A stretch of DNA of 64,000 nucleotides from Acidobacteriaceae bacterium (GTDB taxonomy: Bacteria; Acidobacteriota; Terriglobia; Terriglobales; Acidobacteriaceae). A program made the position numbers and the translations under genes. The stretch covers positions 1 through 64,000 of the forward strand of contig DAIDGW010000124.1 in NCBI GenBank assembly GCA_027452245.1. The letters are read 5' to 3'. Each line of letters starts with the position of its first letter. Position 1 is the first letter of the stretch. The notes under the pieces are model-generated. The model saw only the letters and a program-made list of their open reading frames with translations, was not told where the DNA came from and searched no databases. Shown here one piece after another: positions 1 to 8,652 of the stretch.

Positions 1-100
1 GTCCCGCCACCGGCATCACCGCCAGAGATACGCAAAGCAGGCCCGCCAGGCAGCGTGACGCCCTGCGGGCAAATTTGTCAGGGGAAGTCTCGGCCTTCAT
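1..100 (-). CDS. N-terminus of an exported protein, cut by window edge
   Basis: An ATG at 100 on the minus strand opens a frame that stays open to the window edge (33 codons). It begins MKAETSPDKFARRAS and continues into a hydrophobic stretch (LAGLLCVSLAVMPVAG), the layout of a Sec signal peptide: basic n-region, hydrophobic core, small residues. A GGAG motif lies just upstream of the ATG (TAGAGTGGAGAT before it). The gene is divergent from the sigma-factor gene at 337. Function cannot be read from this fragment. Periplasmic proteases are often found beside envelope-stress sigma factors, but that is only a contextual guess. Confidence 0.55.
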   Translation of the reverse strand, partial: MKAETSPDKFARRASRCLAGLLCVSLAVMPVAG

Positions 101-336
101 ATCTCCACTCTATGCCGCTTTCGTCCCCACGTCCCTCCCCCCGGAACCACTGAGGTTACGGCGCACGCCCATCGCGACGGCCGCCCCACCGCAAACCGGG
201 GTCCCCACCGGCATCTCATCACCCGTGAAGTGCAAGTGCCTCGTGGCGCGCGGCGTCGCCGTCCGGTAAACTCTTCTTTTACGGTCCTGCCCGCGTCCCT
301 TCGGGCTGAGCCGCCGGATTTCCGCAACCAACGCCC
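101..336. other. Divergent intergenic region upstream of sigma factor gene
   Basis: This 236-bp gap separates the divergent exported-protein start (100, minus) from the sigma factor (337, plus), so it should hold promoters for both. Short frames exist here but show no family resemblance or ribosome binding site. No clear -35/-10 pair was identified. Confidence 0.4.
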
Positions 337-969
337 ATGTCAACCATCCAACCTATTGGAGCCGAACTCGAACCGCATCCTGACGTAGCCCTGGTCAACC
401 GGGTCCGCGCCGGAGATGTCTCGGCCTATGACGAGCTCGTCCGCAAATACGACCGCAAGGTCTTCCGCATTGCGCAGCACATCACGCAAAACCGCGAAGA
501 CGCGGAAGACGTGGTGCAGGAAGCTTTCCTGAAAGCGTACGGCAATCTGAATCAGTTCCAGGAGCAGTCCAAGTTTTACACCTGGCTGGTCCGCATCGCC
601 GTCAACGAAGCGCTCATGAAGTTGCGCCGCCGGCGCCCGGAGCGCATGGTTTCGCTCGATGAAGATATCAAGACTGAAGATGATTCTCTTCCCCGCGAAA
701 TCGCCGACTGGAGCCCGAATCCAGAGCAGCAGTACACGCAGGCGGAACTGCGCGAGATTTTAAGTAAGACCATCCAGGGCCTGCCGCCAGGCTTCCGGAC
801 GGTGTTTGTGCTACGGGACGTGGAAGGACTGTCCACCGAGGAAACCGCATCCGCGCTCGAGTTGAGCGTGCCCGCGGTCAAGTCAAGGCTGCTACGTGCA
901 CGCCTGCAACTGCGGGACCGGTTGGGACGCTTCTTCCAGAAACGCGAGAGTGGAGATGGGACAAAGTGA
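337..969 (+). CDS. ECF (RpoE-type) RNA polymerase sigma factor
   Basis: This 210-residue protein has the two-domain layout of extracytoplasmic-function sigma factors. Region 2 spans about residues 27-100: YDELVRKYDRKVFRIA, then the DAEDVVQEAFLKAY helix, then FYTWLVRIAVNEALMKLRRR. Region 4 spans about 137-197: LPPGFRTVFVLRDVEGLSTE, then a helix-turn-helix (LELSVPAVKSRLLRARLQLR). It binds core RNA polymerase and directs it to stress-type promoters. The stop overlaps the start of the anti-sigma gene by 4 nt (GTGA), so the two are translationally coupled, which is typical of an ECF factor held inactive by its neighbour. The inducing signal cannot be deduced. Confidence 0.93.
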   Translation: MSTIQPIGAELEPHPDVALVNRVRAGDVSAYDELVRKYDRKVFRIAQHITQNREDAEDVVQEAFLKAYGNLNQFQEQSKFYTWLVRIAVNEALMKLRRRRPERMVSLDEDIKTEDDSLPREIADWSPNPEQQYTQAELREILSKTIQGLPPGFRTVFVLRDVEGLSTEETASALELSVPAVKSRLLRARLQLRDRLGRFFQKRESGDGTK

Positions 970-1223
970 AATGCTCTGAGTTTTTGCACGAGCTCACCAA
1001 TTACCTTGACGGCGTGCTCGACGAGAAAACCAAGGTCGAACTGGAGAATCATCTCTCCTGGTGCCACAACTGCTACGTCGTCTGCGACACGACCAAGAAG
1101 ACCATCGAAATTTATCGCGATTCCCAGCTCTACGAGTTGCCGGAGGATCTCCGCGGACGTCTCCGCTCCGCGATCATGGCGAAGTGCCAACAGCAGAAAA
1201 AACGCGGCCCCCAGAGCGTCTAG
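966..1223 (+). CDS. Zinc-finger (zf-HC2) anti-sigma factor
   Basis: This is an 85-residue cytosolic protein starting with GTG inside the sigma gene's stop. Residues 29-36 (HLSWCHNC) give the H-x3-C-x2-C zinc-binding signature of the zf-HC2/ZAS anti-sigma domain, preceded by the usual amphipathic helix (FLHELTNYLDGVLDE). There is no membrane segment, so sensing is probably cytoplasmic (redox or zinc state), unlike membrane-bound RseA types. It most likely sequesters the sigma factor encoded immediately upstream. Confidence 0.88.
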   Translation: MKCSEFLHELTNYLDGVLDEKTKVELENHLSWCHNCYVVCDTTKKTIEIYRDSQLYELPEDLRGRLRSAIMAKCQQQKKRGPQSV

Positions 1224-1366
1224 TTCCGACTCTCTTTAATCAGCGGTTAAGATCCTCATCGGCTCTACCCGGACGCGCATTCCACAGGCTCCTGCCATCC
1301 GAAACTCCAGAACGTATTCACCCGAATTTGCTGTGCTACCATGCCTGTTTCCCTCGGAGGCGACCC

Positions 1367-1921
1367 GTGTCGCATCGCGTTTGCCCGTGGTGGCTCGGCT
1401 ATTTTCTCGCCAGCCCCATTCGCCGCCTGCTCCAGAATCCAGACCAGATTCTCGCACCGTTCGTCCATCCAGGCATGACCGTGCTCGAACCTGGCCCCGG
1501 TATGGGCTTTTTTACAATTCCTCTCGCGCAACGTGTCGCGGAAAATGGACACGTCTTCTGCCTCGAACTGCAGCTCAAAATGATTCGCTCTCTGGACCGT
1601 CGGCTGCGTCAGAAAGGTCTTGCCGATCGCGTGCAGGTTCGCCACTGCAACGCTGATACCATGCATATCTCCGATCTTTCCCGGCGGATCGATTTCACGC
1701 TGGCATTCGCCGTAGTTCACGAGTTCCCCAGCTCCGCACAATTTTTCCGGGAAGTGAGTGATGCCACCAAACCCGGAGGTACATTGCTGCTTGCCGAACC
1801 CCGCGGACACCTCAATGACTCCCAGTTTGCAGCCGAGTTGCAAGAAGCTGCAGCTGCTGGTTTTCAGCTTGAAAGCCGCCCTGTGATCCCTCGCAGCTAC
1901 GCCGCGATTCTCCGCAAATGA
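1367..1921 (+). CDS. Class I SAM-dependent methyltransferase
   Basis: The start is a GTG at 1367, chosen because GGAGG (1356-1360) sits six bases upstream; the frame stays open far upstream, but that part has no family resemblance. The 184-residue product has a Rossmann methyltransferase core: motif I VLEPGPGMGFF (about residues 39-49), an acidic FCLELQ strand end, and a KPGGTLLLAEP strand near residue 140. FTLAFAVVHEF in the middle is the usual motif IV position. The substrate is unknown. A short hydrophobic N-terminus (WWLGYFLASPIRRLL) resembles the opening of small UbiE-like methyltransferases. It follows the sigma/anti-sigma pair by 143 bp and may be separately transcribed. Confidence 0.8.
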   Translation: MSHRVCPWWLGYFLASPIRRLLQNPDQILAPFVHPGMTVLEPGPGMGFFTIPLAQRVAENGHVFCLELQLKMIRSLDRRLRQKGLADRVQVRHCNADTMHISDLSRRIDFTLAFAVVHEFPSSAQFFREVSDATKPGGTLLLAEPRGHLNDSQFAAELQEAAAAGFQLESRPVIPRSYAAILRK

Positions 1922-2088
1922 TTGATATTCAAGCCGCAGGACGAATGTTGTGAGTCCTATCACGCCTTTACCAGTCTGATACTCGCCCCTGCCTCCTATG
2001 CTCCTTCCAGAAACAAAGATCAACCGTTTCAAGCCGGGGTGAATCTAAGAGAAAGGATGAGCCAAACTGGTTTTTGAGGGGGCGCTCA

Positions 2089-2104
2089 TTCAGTATTCAC
2101 TGAA
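2089..2104. promoter_or_regulatory. Small inverted repeat upstream of 2139 gene
   Basis: TTCAGT-attc-ACTGAA is a perfect 6-bp inverted repeat about 35 bp before the 2139 start codon. A looser pair, ATGAGC...GCTCAT, lies just upstream (about 2057-2089). It could be an operator or a 5' leader hairpin; there is no direct evidence of function. Confidence 0.3.
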
Positions 2105-2138
2105 CTAACTTATTTCTCCGGCTGTGGGAAGGTGTCTC

Positions 2139-2375
2139 ATGGTTGCGAAACTTGTTGAAGCCCTGTTCGGTTGTCGGCATTCGCGGTTCAGTTTTCCGGT
2201 TACCATTCGTTCCAGCGCGCGCCGCCCCCAGGCCGCTGCTTTGACCGGAACCTATGTCGTGTGCCTGGATTGTGGCAAAGAATTCGCGTACGACTGGCAG
2301 GAAATGAAGGTGATCAACTCCCCCGAACGGCATCGCGAGCGGCTGGCTGAATTGGCCACTAAGCACGCAGCTTGA
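2139..2375 (+). CDS. Small zinc-ribbon-like protein of unknown function
   Basis: This 78-residue protein starts at ATG 2139, with GGGAAGGTG seven bases upstream; an in-frame GTG at 2124 is the alternative. It carries CRH near residue 12 and a VVCLDCGKEFAYDW segment near residue 42. The C-x2-C motif followed by G-K-E-F resembles half of a zinc ribbon, with C/H residues of the first segment possibly completing the site. No enzymatic motif is present. It is convergent with the M48 protease gene and ends before a shared hairpin terminator. Confidence 0.65.
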   Translation: MVAKLVEALFGCRHSRFSFPVTIRSSARRPQAAALTGTYVVCLDCGKEFAYDWQEMKVINSPERHRERLAELATKHAA

Positions 2376-2480
2376 TTCTCATTGCACGGAATTGCGCCCC
2401 TTGTTGCGCGGCAACCGACTTCCCCAGTCGCACCGGGGGCCTTCCATGCGGACGGCATTTTCTCCGAACTCACAATAGAA

Positions 2481-2505
2481 ATGGGCTTCCTCGTCGGAAG
2501 CCCAT
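2481..2505. terminator. Bidirectional hairpin terminator between convergent genes
   Basis: ATGGGCTTCC-TCGTC-GGAAGCCCAT forms a perfect 10-bp stem with a 5-nt loop between the plus-strand gene ending at 2375 and the minus-strand gene ending at 2527. It is followed by GATATTTTG on plus and TTTCTATTG on minus, weak T-rich tails on both sides, so it probably serves both transcripts. Confidence 0.7.
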
Positions 2506-2526
2506 GATATTTTGCCGATCCCCGAT

Positions 2527-3666
2527 TCAGTTCGAGTTCGAATCGTCCCGCCGCTTCAACGTTGGACGATCATCTCCACTGTCGCCAGACTGCCCGTCTG
2601 AGTTAGCGGTGCGCCGCAAGCTTGGCTTGTTCGAATCCTTCTTGTCGAGCAACTTGTGCTTGTTCTCGATGGCTGCCAGCCGGGCCTTGACCTCATCGAA
2701 TTCCGAGGTCGTCACGATATATTCGGCCTTGGCCGGCAAGATCGTCCGTATCTCTTCCTGCGACTTCTCGATGCGGTCAGGCGTCTGCGGATGCGTATCG
2801 AATGCCTTCGCCAGCGATCCCGGCTTCTTTTTCTCCATCGCCTGGATCTTCTCGAAGAACGATACAAACGCCGATGGATCGTATCCCGCGCGATACATGT
2901 ACTCGATGCCCAGATAGTCAGCTTCCGCCTCGAAGTTCCGCGAGAACTTCAGAATCCCGAACATTCCCGCCAGACCCGAAGCTTCATAGCCTGCATATCC
3001 AATGCCGCCGCCCATGAAAATCAATGGAATCGATGCCATCTGCAGCAGCGTGGCTCGAGTCTGCTCGCGTGCCGCATGGCACGCCGCCACGTGCGCAATC
3101 TCGTGTGCCATCACGCCCGCCATCTCGGCTTCTTCATCCGCAGCCAGAATCAAACCGGAATTCACATAGAAGAACCCGCCCGGCAGCGCCATGGCATTCA
3201 CCACATCGGAGTCGATCACCTTAATCGTGAACGGCACCTGCGCGTCGGAATTGCGCACGATATTCTGTCCCACCCGGTTTACATATTCGGTAATGACCGG
3301 GTCATTAATCAGCTTTACCTGCGACTCAATCTGTTGCGCGAATGCCCGGCCCATCGCAACTTGCTTTTCCACGCTATACCAGTTGCCTACGCCGCGTCCG
3401 CAACCCACGTTGCGGTTGCCGATCGCATCCACGTCATCCTTGCCCCCATCGTGCTTGATGGCATCATCGGGCTTGGTGGGCAGCGCCGCCGGTTGTTGCT
3501 TGGGCGCATTCTGCACGTCTCCAGCCTTCGGCTGGCCCTGATCGGGGTCGGAGGTTGGCGCTTGCGTCGGGCTTTGTCCTGAAGGTCGTGTCTGCGCCGC
3601 AGCCCACGTACCCGCACACGTGAACAACGCGCCGGTTAACGCGATTGCCAGCCATCTGGATTTCAT
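2527..3666 (-). CDS. Exported M48-family zinc metalloprotease
   Basis: This 379-residue protein has a signal peptide (MKSRWLAIALTGALFTCAGT, cleavage near AAAQ about residue 25). A low-complexity Gln/Pro/Asp linker runs to about residue 75. The M48 domain has the catalytic HEIAH (H188, E189, H192) and a downstream Glu helix (FEAEADYLGIEYMYRAGYDP, about residue 240) that supplies the third zinc ligand. The layout matches BepA/LoiP-type periplasmic quality-control proteases, without obvious TPR repeats. The C-terminal tail (about 340-379) is charged and disordered-looking. A GGGAG motif lies upstream of the ATG. It likely degrades or refolds misassembled envelope proteins. Confidence 0.88.
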   Translation of the reverse strand: MKSRWLAIALTGALFTCAGTWAAAQTRPSGQSPTQAPTSDPDQGQPKAGDVQNAPKQQPAALPTKPDDAIKHDGGKDDVDAIGNRNVGCGRGVGNWYSVEKQVAMGRAFAQQIESQVKLINDPVITEYVNRVGQNIVRNSDAQVPFTIKVIDSDVVNAMALPGGFFYVNSGLILAADEEAEMAGVMAHEIAHVAACHAAREQTRATLLQMASIPLIFMGGGIGYAGYEASGLAGMFGILKFSRNFEAEADYLGIEYMYRAGYDPSAFVSFFEKIQAMEKKKPGSLAKAFDTHPQTPDRIEKSQEEIRTILPAKAEYIVTTSEFDEVKARLAAIENKHKLLDKKDSNKPSLRRTANSDGQSGDSGDDRPTLKRRDDSNSN

Positions 3667-4078
3667 GAGAGTACTCCCTTACGCCTCGATTATACGCTTG
3701 GCCCGCAACGAGGACAGCCAGAACAATGCCTAGCATTTAGACGCTTTTCCTACCCTTCGGGTTATCCAATCTACTGAGGAAGTCTGGTTTCTCCTCCTTG
3801 TCAAGTCGCCCGCAAGCCATTTCTGCCCTCATCCAGTTACGGCTCTTGCTGGTGCTTTCCCTGACAGTCCGCATCCCGGATTCTCCTCAATTCCTTTACA
3901 CTCCTCCCTCCGTGGTTGCGGGTTAAAACGTTTCTGGCCTTGGGCTCGCAGTAGCTCTGTTCTACGACTTTGCACAATTTTGGTTGAAGGTTGCTGTCGT
4001 TTGCGTGTATTTTGTTTCGAAAATTTTCAGGACCGCTGCCCAACAATTCTGCGGACTGAAATCCTACAGGTGCCCCAT
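3667..4078. other. Divergent intergenic region between M48 protease and receptor gene
   Basis: This 412-bp region has no convincing gene. It must carry promoters for both flanking divergent genes. One plausible plus-strand promoter is listed separately (3984-4013). Short frames here lack ribosome binding sites and recognisable products. Confidence 0.5.
3984..4013 (+). promoter_or_regulatory. Possible sigma-70 promoter for the receptor gene
   Basis: TTGAAG (3984-3989) and TATTTT (4008-4013) are separated by 18 bp and sit about 65 bp upstream of the receptor start codon in an AT-richer patch. The match to the consensus is moderate. Confidence 0.3.
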
Positions 4079-7000
4079 ATGTCGTCTCTCCGTTCCGCCG
4101 TATGCCGCTTCGTACTTGCGTGCTTCCTCATTTCTTTAACGCTGTCATTCGAAACCACTTTGGCGGTTGCTCAAACGACGGTCGGAACCGGCAGCATTGT
4201 AGGCACCGTGATGGACCCGACGGGTGCGGTGGTCAGCGGGGCAAAAGTGAAAATTACCAATATGGCGACCGGCCAGACCGTCCTTCTGACCACAAATCAG
4301 TCAGGGGCCTACAACTCCGGTGCGCTGGTGCCCGGAGCCTACAAGGTACTGGTCTCCTCTAAGGGGTTCAACTCGTCGCAGATCGGATTGACAGTGTTGG
4401 TCGGCAATACCGCCAACGGCAATGTCAGGCTCGCGGTCGGCCAGGAAAATCAGGTGATTGAAGTACAGACGAGTTCGGTGGAAGTGAACACTGAGCAGGC
4501 GATTGTGCAGGGAGTATTGAATTCGCAGCAGATCGAAAATCTGCCGGTCAACGGGCGCAATTTCCTTGACCTGGCGCAGCTTGAACCCGGCGTCCAGATT
4601 CAGGACGGCCAGAACTTCGATCCGACCAAAGCTGGCTACTCCTCAATCTCCTTTGGCGGCCGCTTCGGGCGCACCGCCCGCATTGAAGTCGACGGCGTGG
4701 ATGTCTCAGACGAAACCGTCGGCACTACCACCATGGACATTCCAGCGAGCGGCATTCAGGAGTTCCAACTCAGCCAGTCCAGTCTGGACCTTTCCAACGA
4801 ATTGACTTCATCGGGAGCTGTAAATGTCACCACGCGCTCCGGTACCAACACGCTGCACGGCGAGGCATTCGGGCTCTTTCGCGACAGCTCGATGGCCGCA
4901 GCGCTGCCCACCCCACCGGGAATCGCCGCGCCCTTTCAGCGCTCGCAATACGGCGGGCGCGTCGGCGGCCCGATCAAGAAGGATAAGGTCTTTTACTTCC
5001 TCGATGGCGAGCGCACCTTCCAGCATGAATTCGCGCCCGTTCTCGTCGGGGCCCCGTTCACTGCATACTCCGGCGGCTTCACCTCACCCTTCGTCGAAGA
5101 TAACCTGATGGGTAAACTGGATTACCAGCTCACCCAGTCCGTTCATCTCTTCTATCGCTTCAACTACTTCAAGAATTCCCTGCTGGCCAACGCGGGACTG
5201 GGATTCTCGGTGTACGACAATAAGGACATCACCCGCACCCACGTCCTGGGCGCGGACTTCAATACGGGCAACTACACGCACAGCTTCCGCTTCGAGTATT
5301 TGAAGTTCCAGAACCAGATCGTCGACTCCACCCGGGGCACGACCCTGCCTCTCGCAAATTATCCGGTCGAGATCCAGATGGGCAGCACGGGCTTTGTAAG
5401 CGGACCGAATTATCTCGCCCCGCAAAGCACCCTCCAAAGCAACCACCAGTTCAAATATGACGGAAGCAGGACGCTGGGGACGCACATCATCCGCTACGGA
5501 TTCGATTTCAATCACATCGTGGGTGGAGGCTTCGCCAATTTCCAGAGCATTGCGCCCTACTTGGTGACCAATGTCGGAGCGCAAGAAACAGGCTTCGCAG
5601 CTACCAATCCGTTCGGACCCGGTGGCGCCAGCAACCCGCTGAATTATCCTGTGGAGTATGTCTACTTGGGAAACGGCCTCGGCTATTCGAGCACGATCCC
5701 AGCATTCGGCTTTCCCGCGGGCGGAATCACCGACAACCGCATCGGCGCCTATATCGGAGACGGCTGGAAGATACGACCGAATCTGACCATCGACTACGGC
5801 CTGCGCTACGTGCGTGACTCCAATCGCAGCGACAGTTACCTTCCCCCAATCCCGGCACTCAGTCAGCAACTACCCGGTTTGGGCAATCGTGTGGCCCAGC
5901 CCAACCTCAACTTCGCCCCGCAACTCGGCATCGCCTGGGATCCGAAGGGCAACGGCAAAACATCAATCCGCGCCGGCATCGGACTGTTTTATGAAAACGC
6001 CATCTGGAACAACGTCGCTTACGACGCGCCCGACCGCCAGCAGACCGGTGCATTCGGCCAGTTCCCAACCGCCTGCAATGGAGCCAACACGCCGCAGCCG
6101 GTTGTGGCTACCACGGGAGCCCTTCCATTGCCGTCGTTCTGCGGAACGGCTTCAGGTGGCTTGGTCGCCATTGGAAGCGTAGCCAGCCAGATCCAGGCCT
6201 ATCAGCAGCTCTATCAATCGCGTTCTCCGTTCAGCAACAACATACCGAATCCGAATTATGCGGGAACACTTTTAAACCAGGGCTATGGCTTTGGCACGGG
6301 CGCCTCGATGTTCGATCCCAACTATCAAACCCCCCGCTCGATCGAAATGAATTTCGGCGTGCAACACGAGATCCGCCCCGGCATGGTTTTCAGCGCGGAT
6401 TTTGTCCGCAACGTGCAGACGCATTTTCTGTTGGGAATCGATGAGAACCACGCCGGCGACGTCCGCTATTTCAATAAGCCCGGCGCCGTGGACGCGATTA
6501 ACGTTACCAATGCGCAATTTAACTGTCCCGCCGGCGTAGGCGGCATTCAATGCTCCATCAACAATGGGGCCACGATGTCGGCATACGCTGGCAACGGACT
6601 TACCTCGTCTGCCGACTTCGACGTCGCCTGCACCAATCCGACCGCGGGCTTCGGCTATCCCTGTGCATTCGGCGGCATCAATCCCAATGCTCCGCCATTG
6701 CCCTTCCTGCAGTCGATCGGCCGCTCGGTCTACAACGGCTTGCAAACCAAGCTCAATGAGAACGTAAAGCACCCGTTCCGCGGCGTGAACGGATTGAATT
6801 TCCAGATATCGTATTCGCTCTCCCGTTTCGAGAACAGCGGCGGTGCGGCCGCCACCAACCCCGGCGCCTCGGATCAGGACTTCATCATCAACGCAGCCGA
6901 CAATGCCGACCCCAACCGTTACTTTGGCCCCTCTGTGCTGGACCGCACTCATCAACTCTCGTTCGGCGGCTTTGCCGACCTTCCCGCCGGATTCCAGATG

Positions 7001-7612
7001 AGCCTGATGTCGCACTTCTGGAGCCCGCTCTCCACCACGCTCGTGGTGCCGAACACAAACCTCGGCCCCGGCGAAATCTTCCGCACCGATTTCACCGGCG
7101 ACGGAACCGTCCAGGACCCGATCCCCGGCACTCACATCGGCAACTTCGACCGCGGTATCAATGCATCCAACATCAACAAGATCATCTCCAATTACAACAC
7201 CACCATTGCCGGACAGGCGACTCCCGCCGGACAGGTACTGATCAACAACGGTCTGTTCACGCTCAAGCAGTTGCAGCAGATGGGCGACGGAGTTGCTCCA
7301 ACTATTCCACTCGCCCCTCCCGGACAGGTCAATCTCGCCTGGCTGAAGGCCTTCGACATGAAGTTCACCTGGAACCACACATTCCGCGAGCGCCTCACAG
7401 TGCAGCCCAGTGTCGGGTTCTATAACGTGTTCAACTTCGCAAATTTTGATCTACCCGGTGCCACGCTGAATGGGCTTCTCACCGGCGGCGTCGGTCAGAT
7501 CAATGGAACCAACGGCCCCTCCCACAACATTGACCGGGTAGGGGTCGGAACCGGCGTTTACGGATTAGGAGCGCCCCGGCAGGTCGAATTCGGCCTGCAG
7601 CTCTCGTTCTAA
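4079..7612 (+). CDS. Oar-like TonB-dependent outer-membrane receptor with carboxypeptidase-regulatory-like domain
   Basis: The ATG at 4079 precedes a clean signal peptide ([17 protein letters not shown]... AVAQ, cleavage near residue 32), so it is preferred over the in-frame ATG at 3980. The 1177-residue product has a carboxypeptidase-regulatory-like beta-sandwich at about 38-125 ([20 protein letters not shown]). A plug region follows ([19 protein letters not shown] about 154, then [20 protein letters not shown]), and then a long beta-barrel ending in Phe ([10 protein letters not shown]), the usual outer-membrane insertion signature. This architecture is heavily expanded in Acidobacteriota and is thought to import or bind oligosaccharides or peptides. 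The ligand is unknown, and there is no adjacent SusD-like partner or TonB gene. Confidence 0.9.
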   Translation: MSSLRSAVCRFVLACFLISLTLSFETTLAVAQTTVGTGSIVGTVMDPTGAVVSGAKVKITNMATGQTVLLTTNQSGAYNSGALVPGAYKVLVSSKGFNSSQIGLTVLVGNTANGNVRLAVGQENQVIEVQTSSVEVNTEQAIVQGVLNSQQIENLPVNGRNFLDLAQLEPGVQIQDGQNFDPTKAGYSSISFGGRFGRTARIEVDGVDVSDETVGTTTMDIPASGIQEFQLSQSSLDLSNELTSSGAVNVTTRSGTNTLHGEAFGLFRDSSMAAALPTPPGIAAPFQRSQYGGRVGGPIKKDKVFYFLDGERTFQHEFAPVLVGAPFTAYSGGFTSPFVEDNLMGKLDYQLTQSVHLFYRFNYFKNSLLANAGLGFSVYDNKDITRTHVLGADFNTGNYTHSFRFEYLKFQNQIVDSTRGTTLPLANYPVEIQMGSTGFVSGPNYLAPQSTLQSNHQFKYDGSRTLGTHIIRYGFDFNHIVGGGFANFQSIAPYLVTNVGAQETGFAATNPFGPGGASNPLNYPVEYVYLGNGLGYSSTIPAFGFPAGGITDNRIGAYIGDGWKIRPNLTIDYGLRYVRDSNRSDSYLPPIPALSQQLPGLGNRVAQPNLNFAPQLGIAWDPKGNGKTSIRAGIGLFYENAIWNNVAYDAPDRQQTGAFGQFPTACNGANTPQPVVATTGALPLPSFCGTASGGLVAIGSVASQIQAYQQLYQSRSPFSNNIPNPNYAGTLLNQGYGFGTGASMFDPNYQTPRSIEMNFGVQHEIRPGMVFSADFVRNVQTHFLLGIDENHAGDVRYFNKPGAVDAINVTNAQFNCPAGVGGIQCSINNGATMSAYAGNGLTSSADFDVACTNPTAGFGYPCAFGGINPNAPPLPFLQSIGRSVYNGLQTKLNENVKHPFRGVNGLNFQISYSLSRFENSGGAAATNPGASDQDFIINAADNADPNRYFGPSVLDRTHQLSFGGFADLPAGFQMSLMSHFWSPLSTTLVVPNTNLGPGEIFRTDFTGDGTVQDPIPGTHIGNFDRGINASNINKIISNYNTTIAGQATPAGQVLINNGLFTLKQLQQMGDGVAPTIPLAPPGQVNLAWLKAFDMKFTWNHTFRERLTVQPSVGFYNVFNFANFDLPGATLNGLLTGGVGQINGTNGPSHNIDRVGVGTGVYGLGAPRQVEFGLQLSF

Positions 7613-7658
7613 TTGGCAAAAACGCGCAGCCCGCATAACGCCATCCCAGACCGCGAGT

Positions 7659-8387
7659 CTAGAAATCGACCCGAAAGTTCGCTTTCACCAGTTTCTTCCC
7701 ATTGGCACGGGAGCTATTGCGGAACACCAGATAGTAGCGGACCGGTTCAGCGAAAGTCGGGCCCAGGTTCGTGGTCACCTCCTGGTCATGAGAGTCCGCG
7801 GCGGAGAACACAACGTCGCTTTCTTTTCCATCCATGAGCGTCTCGTACTGCTCTTGGTTGAGCAGGAGAAATTCCACATCCGCCGAAGTCTCGTCTACTG
7901 CTACTAGGCCTTTGGGCAAAAACGAACGATACTTCCCATGCAGTTGTGGATTTGCCGAATGCGCAGGAACCTCAAAGGGCACGCTCACCAGCCCCGCTAC
8001 TTCAAACGTCTTGCGCAGGATTGGTGTGCTCGTGCCTACGGGCGACTCCCCAATCACGCGGTCCATCTCGCCGGGCTTGCAGGACGGCGAGGAACAGCGG
8101 TTCTCAGAGCTGCCGCTCGACTCTTTGGTTTCCGAGTCCTCCGAGTTCCCGCCTGAGATGTATTGCGCCAAAGGCCCCGCGACCGTGACCAGGCTCTTCG
8201 CCTCTTTCTCTTCAGGCGACTCCGCATTGCCAGCAGACTCGTCCGCCGCGGAATCGCTCTTCTCAGTTGCAACTGCTGTCTTCGGCACTGCCACCGACTC
8301 TGCCAGTTGCGACCGATGCGCCCACGTATAAAGCGCCGCCATCGCCAGAACACAACCTGCTGCCAGCCACACCAGCCCACGAAACAT
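7659..8387 (-). CDS. Membrane-anchored protein of unknown function
   Basis: The start at 8387 is chosen because GGAG lies seven bases upstream; an in-frame extension to 8537 lacks such a signal. The 242-residue product begins MFRGLVWLAAGCVLAMAALY, a single N-terminal membrane anchor or uncleaved signal. A Ser/Glu-rich low-complexity linker follows (about 35-95), including the cysteine pair CSSPSC. A folded C-terminal domain (about 115-242) contains VPFEVPAHSANPQLHGKYRS and ends FRVDF. It has no recognised family. It probably faces the periplasm. It is convergent with the receptor gene, only 46 bp away. Confidence 0.7.
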   Translation of the reverse strand: MFRGLVWLAAGCVLAMAALYTWAHRSQLAESVAVPKTAVATEKSDSAADESAGNAESPEEKEAKSLVTVAGPLAQYISGGNSEDSETKESSGSSENRCSSPSCKPGEMDRVIGESPVGTSTPILRKTFEVAGLVSVPFEVPAHSANPQLHGKYRSFLPKGLVAVDETSADVEFLLLNQEQYETLMDGKESDVVFSAADSHDQEVTTNLGPTFAEPVRYYLVFRNSSRANGKKLVKANFRVDF

Positions 8388-8616
8388 ACAGACTCCAAAT
8401 ACCGGAATATTTTCCACGATGAACTCGCCGGCGTGCGGTGATGGAGCGCACTCGCAGGTTACTTCGGTTTGCCGGAAACGCCGGACAAAGAAAACCCGAT
8501 GGCCGCTTTGGATCCGCCCAAGTGACGCCGCGACCACTCAGCCTCATTTCTTCCCTTTCCGCCGCTTCCCTTTGCACTCCCCTCCGCCTTTGTGAGATGA
8601 TGTCCTGTTTTGACAC

Positions 8617-8636
8617 GGTGACTGGTTACCGTCACC
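8617..8636 (+). promoter_or_regulatory. Inverted repeat in the leader of the inositol-phosphate synthase gene
   Basis: GGTGAC-TGGTTACC-GTCACC is a perfect 6-bp inverted repeat with an 8-nt spacer. It sits 16 bp before the 8653 ATG and directly after a TTTTGACAC stretch (-35-like). It could be an operator overlapping the promoter, or an mRNA hairpin next to the ribosome binding site GAAAGGA (8639-8645). Confidence 0.4.
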
Positions 8637-8652
8637 ACGAAAGGACTCATTC

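Noticed and set aside
1061-1366. Upstream in-frame extension of the methyltransferase (about 100 residues)
   Set aside because: The extension overlaps the anti-sigma gene, has no family resemblance, and a GGAGG site six bases before GTG 1367 marks the real start.
5084-5869. 261-codon frame antisense to the receptor gene
   Set aside because: The sense frame is clearly coding; the antisense frame has no start signal or recognisable domain.
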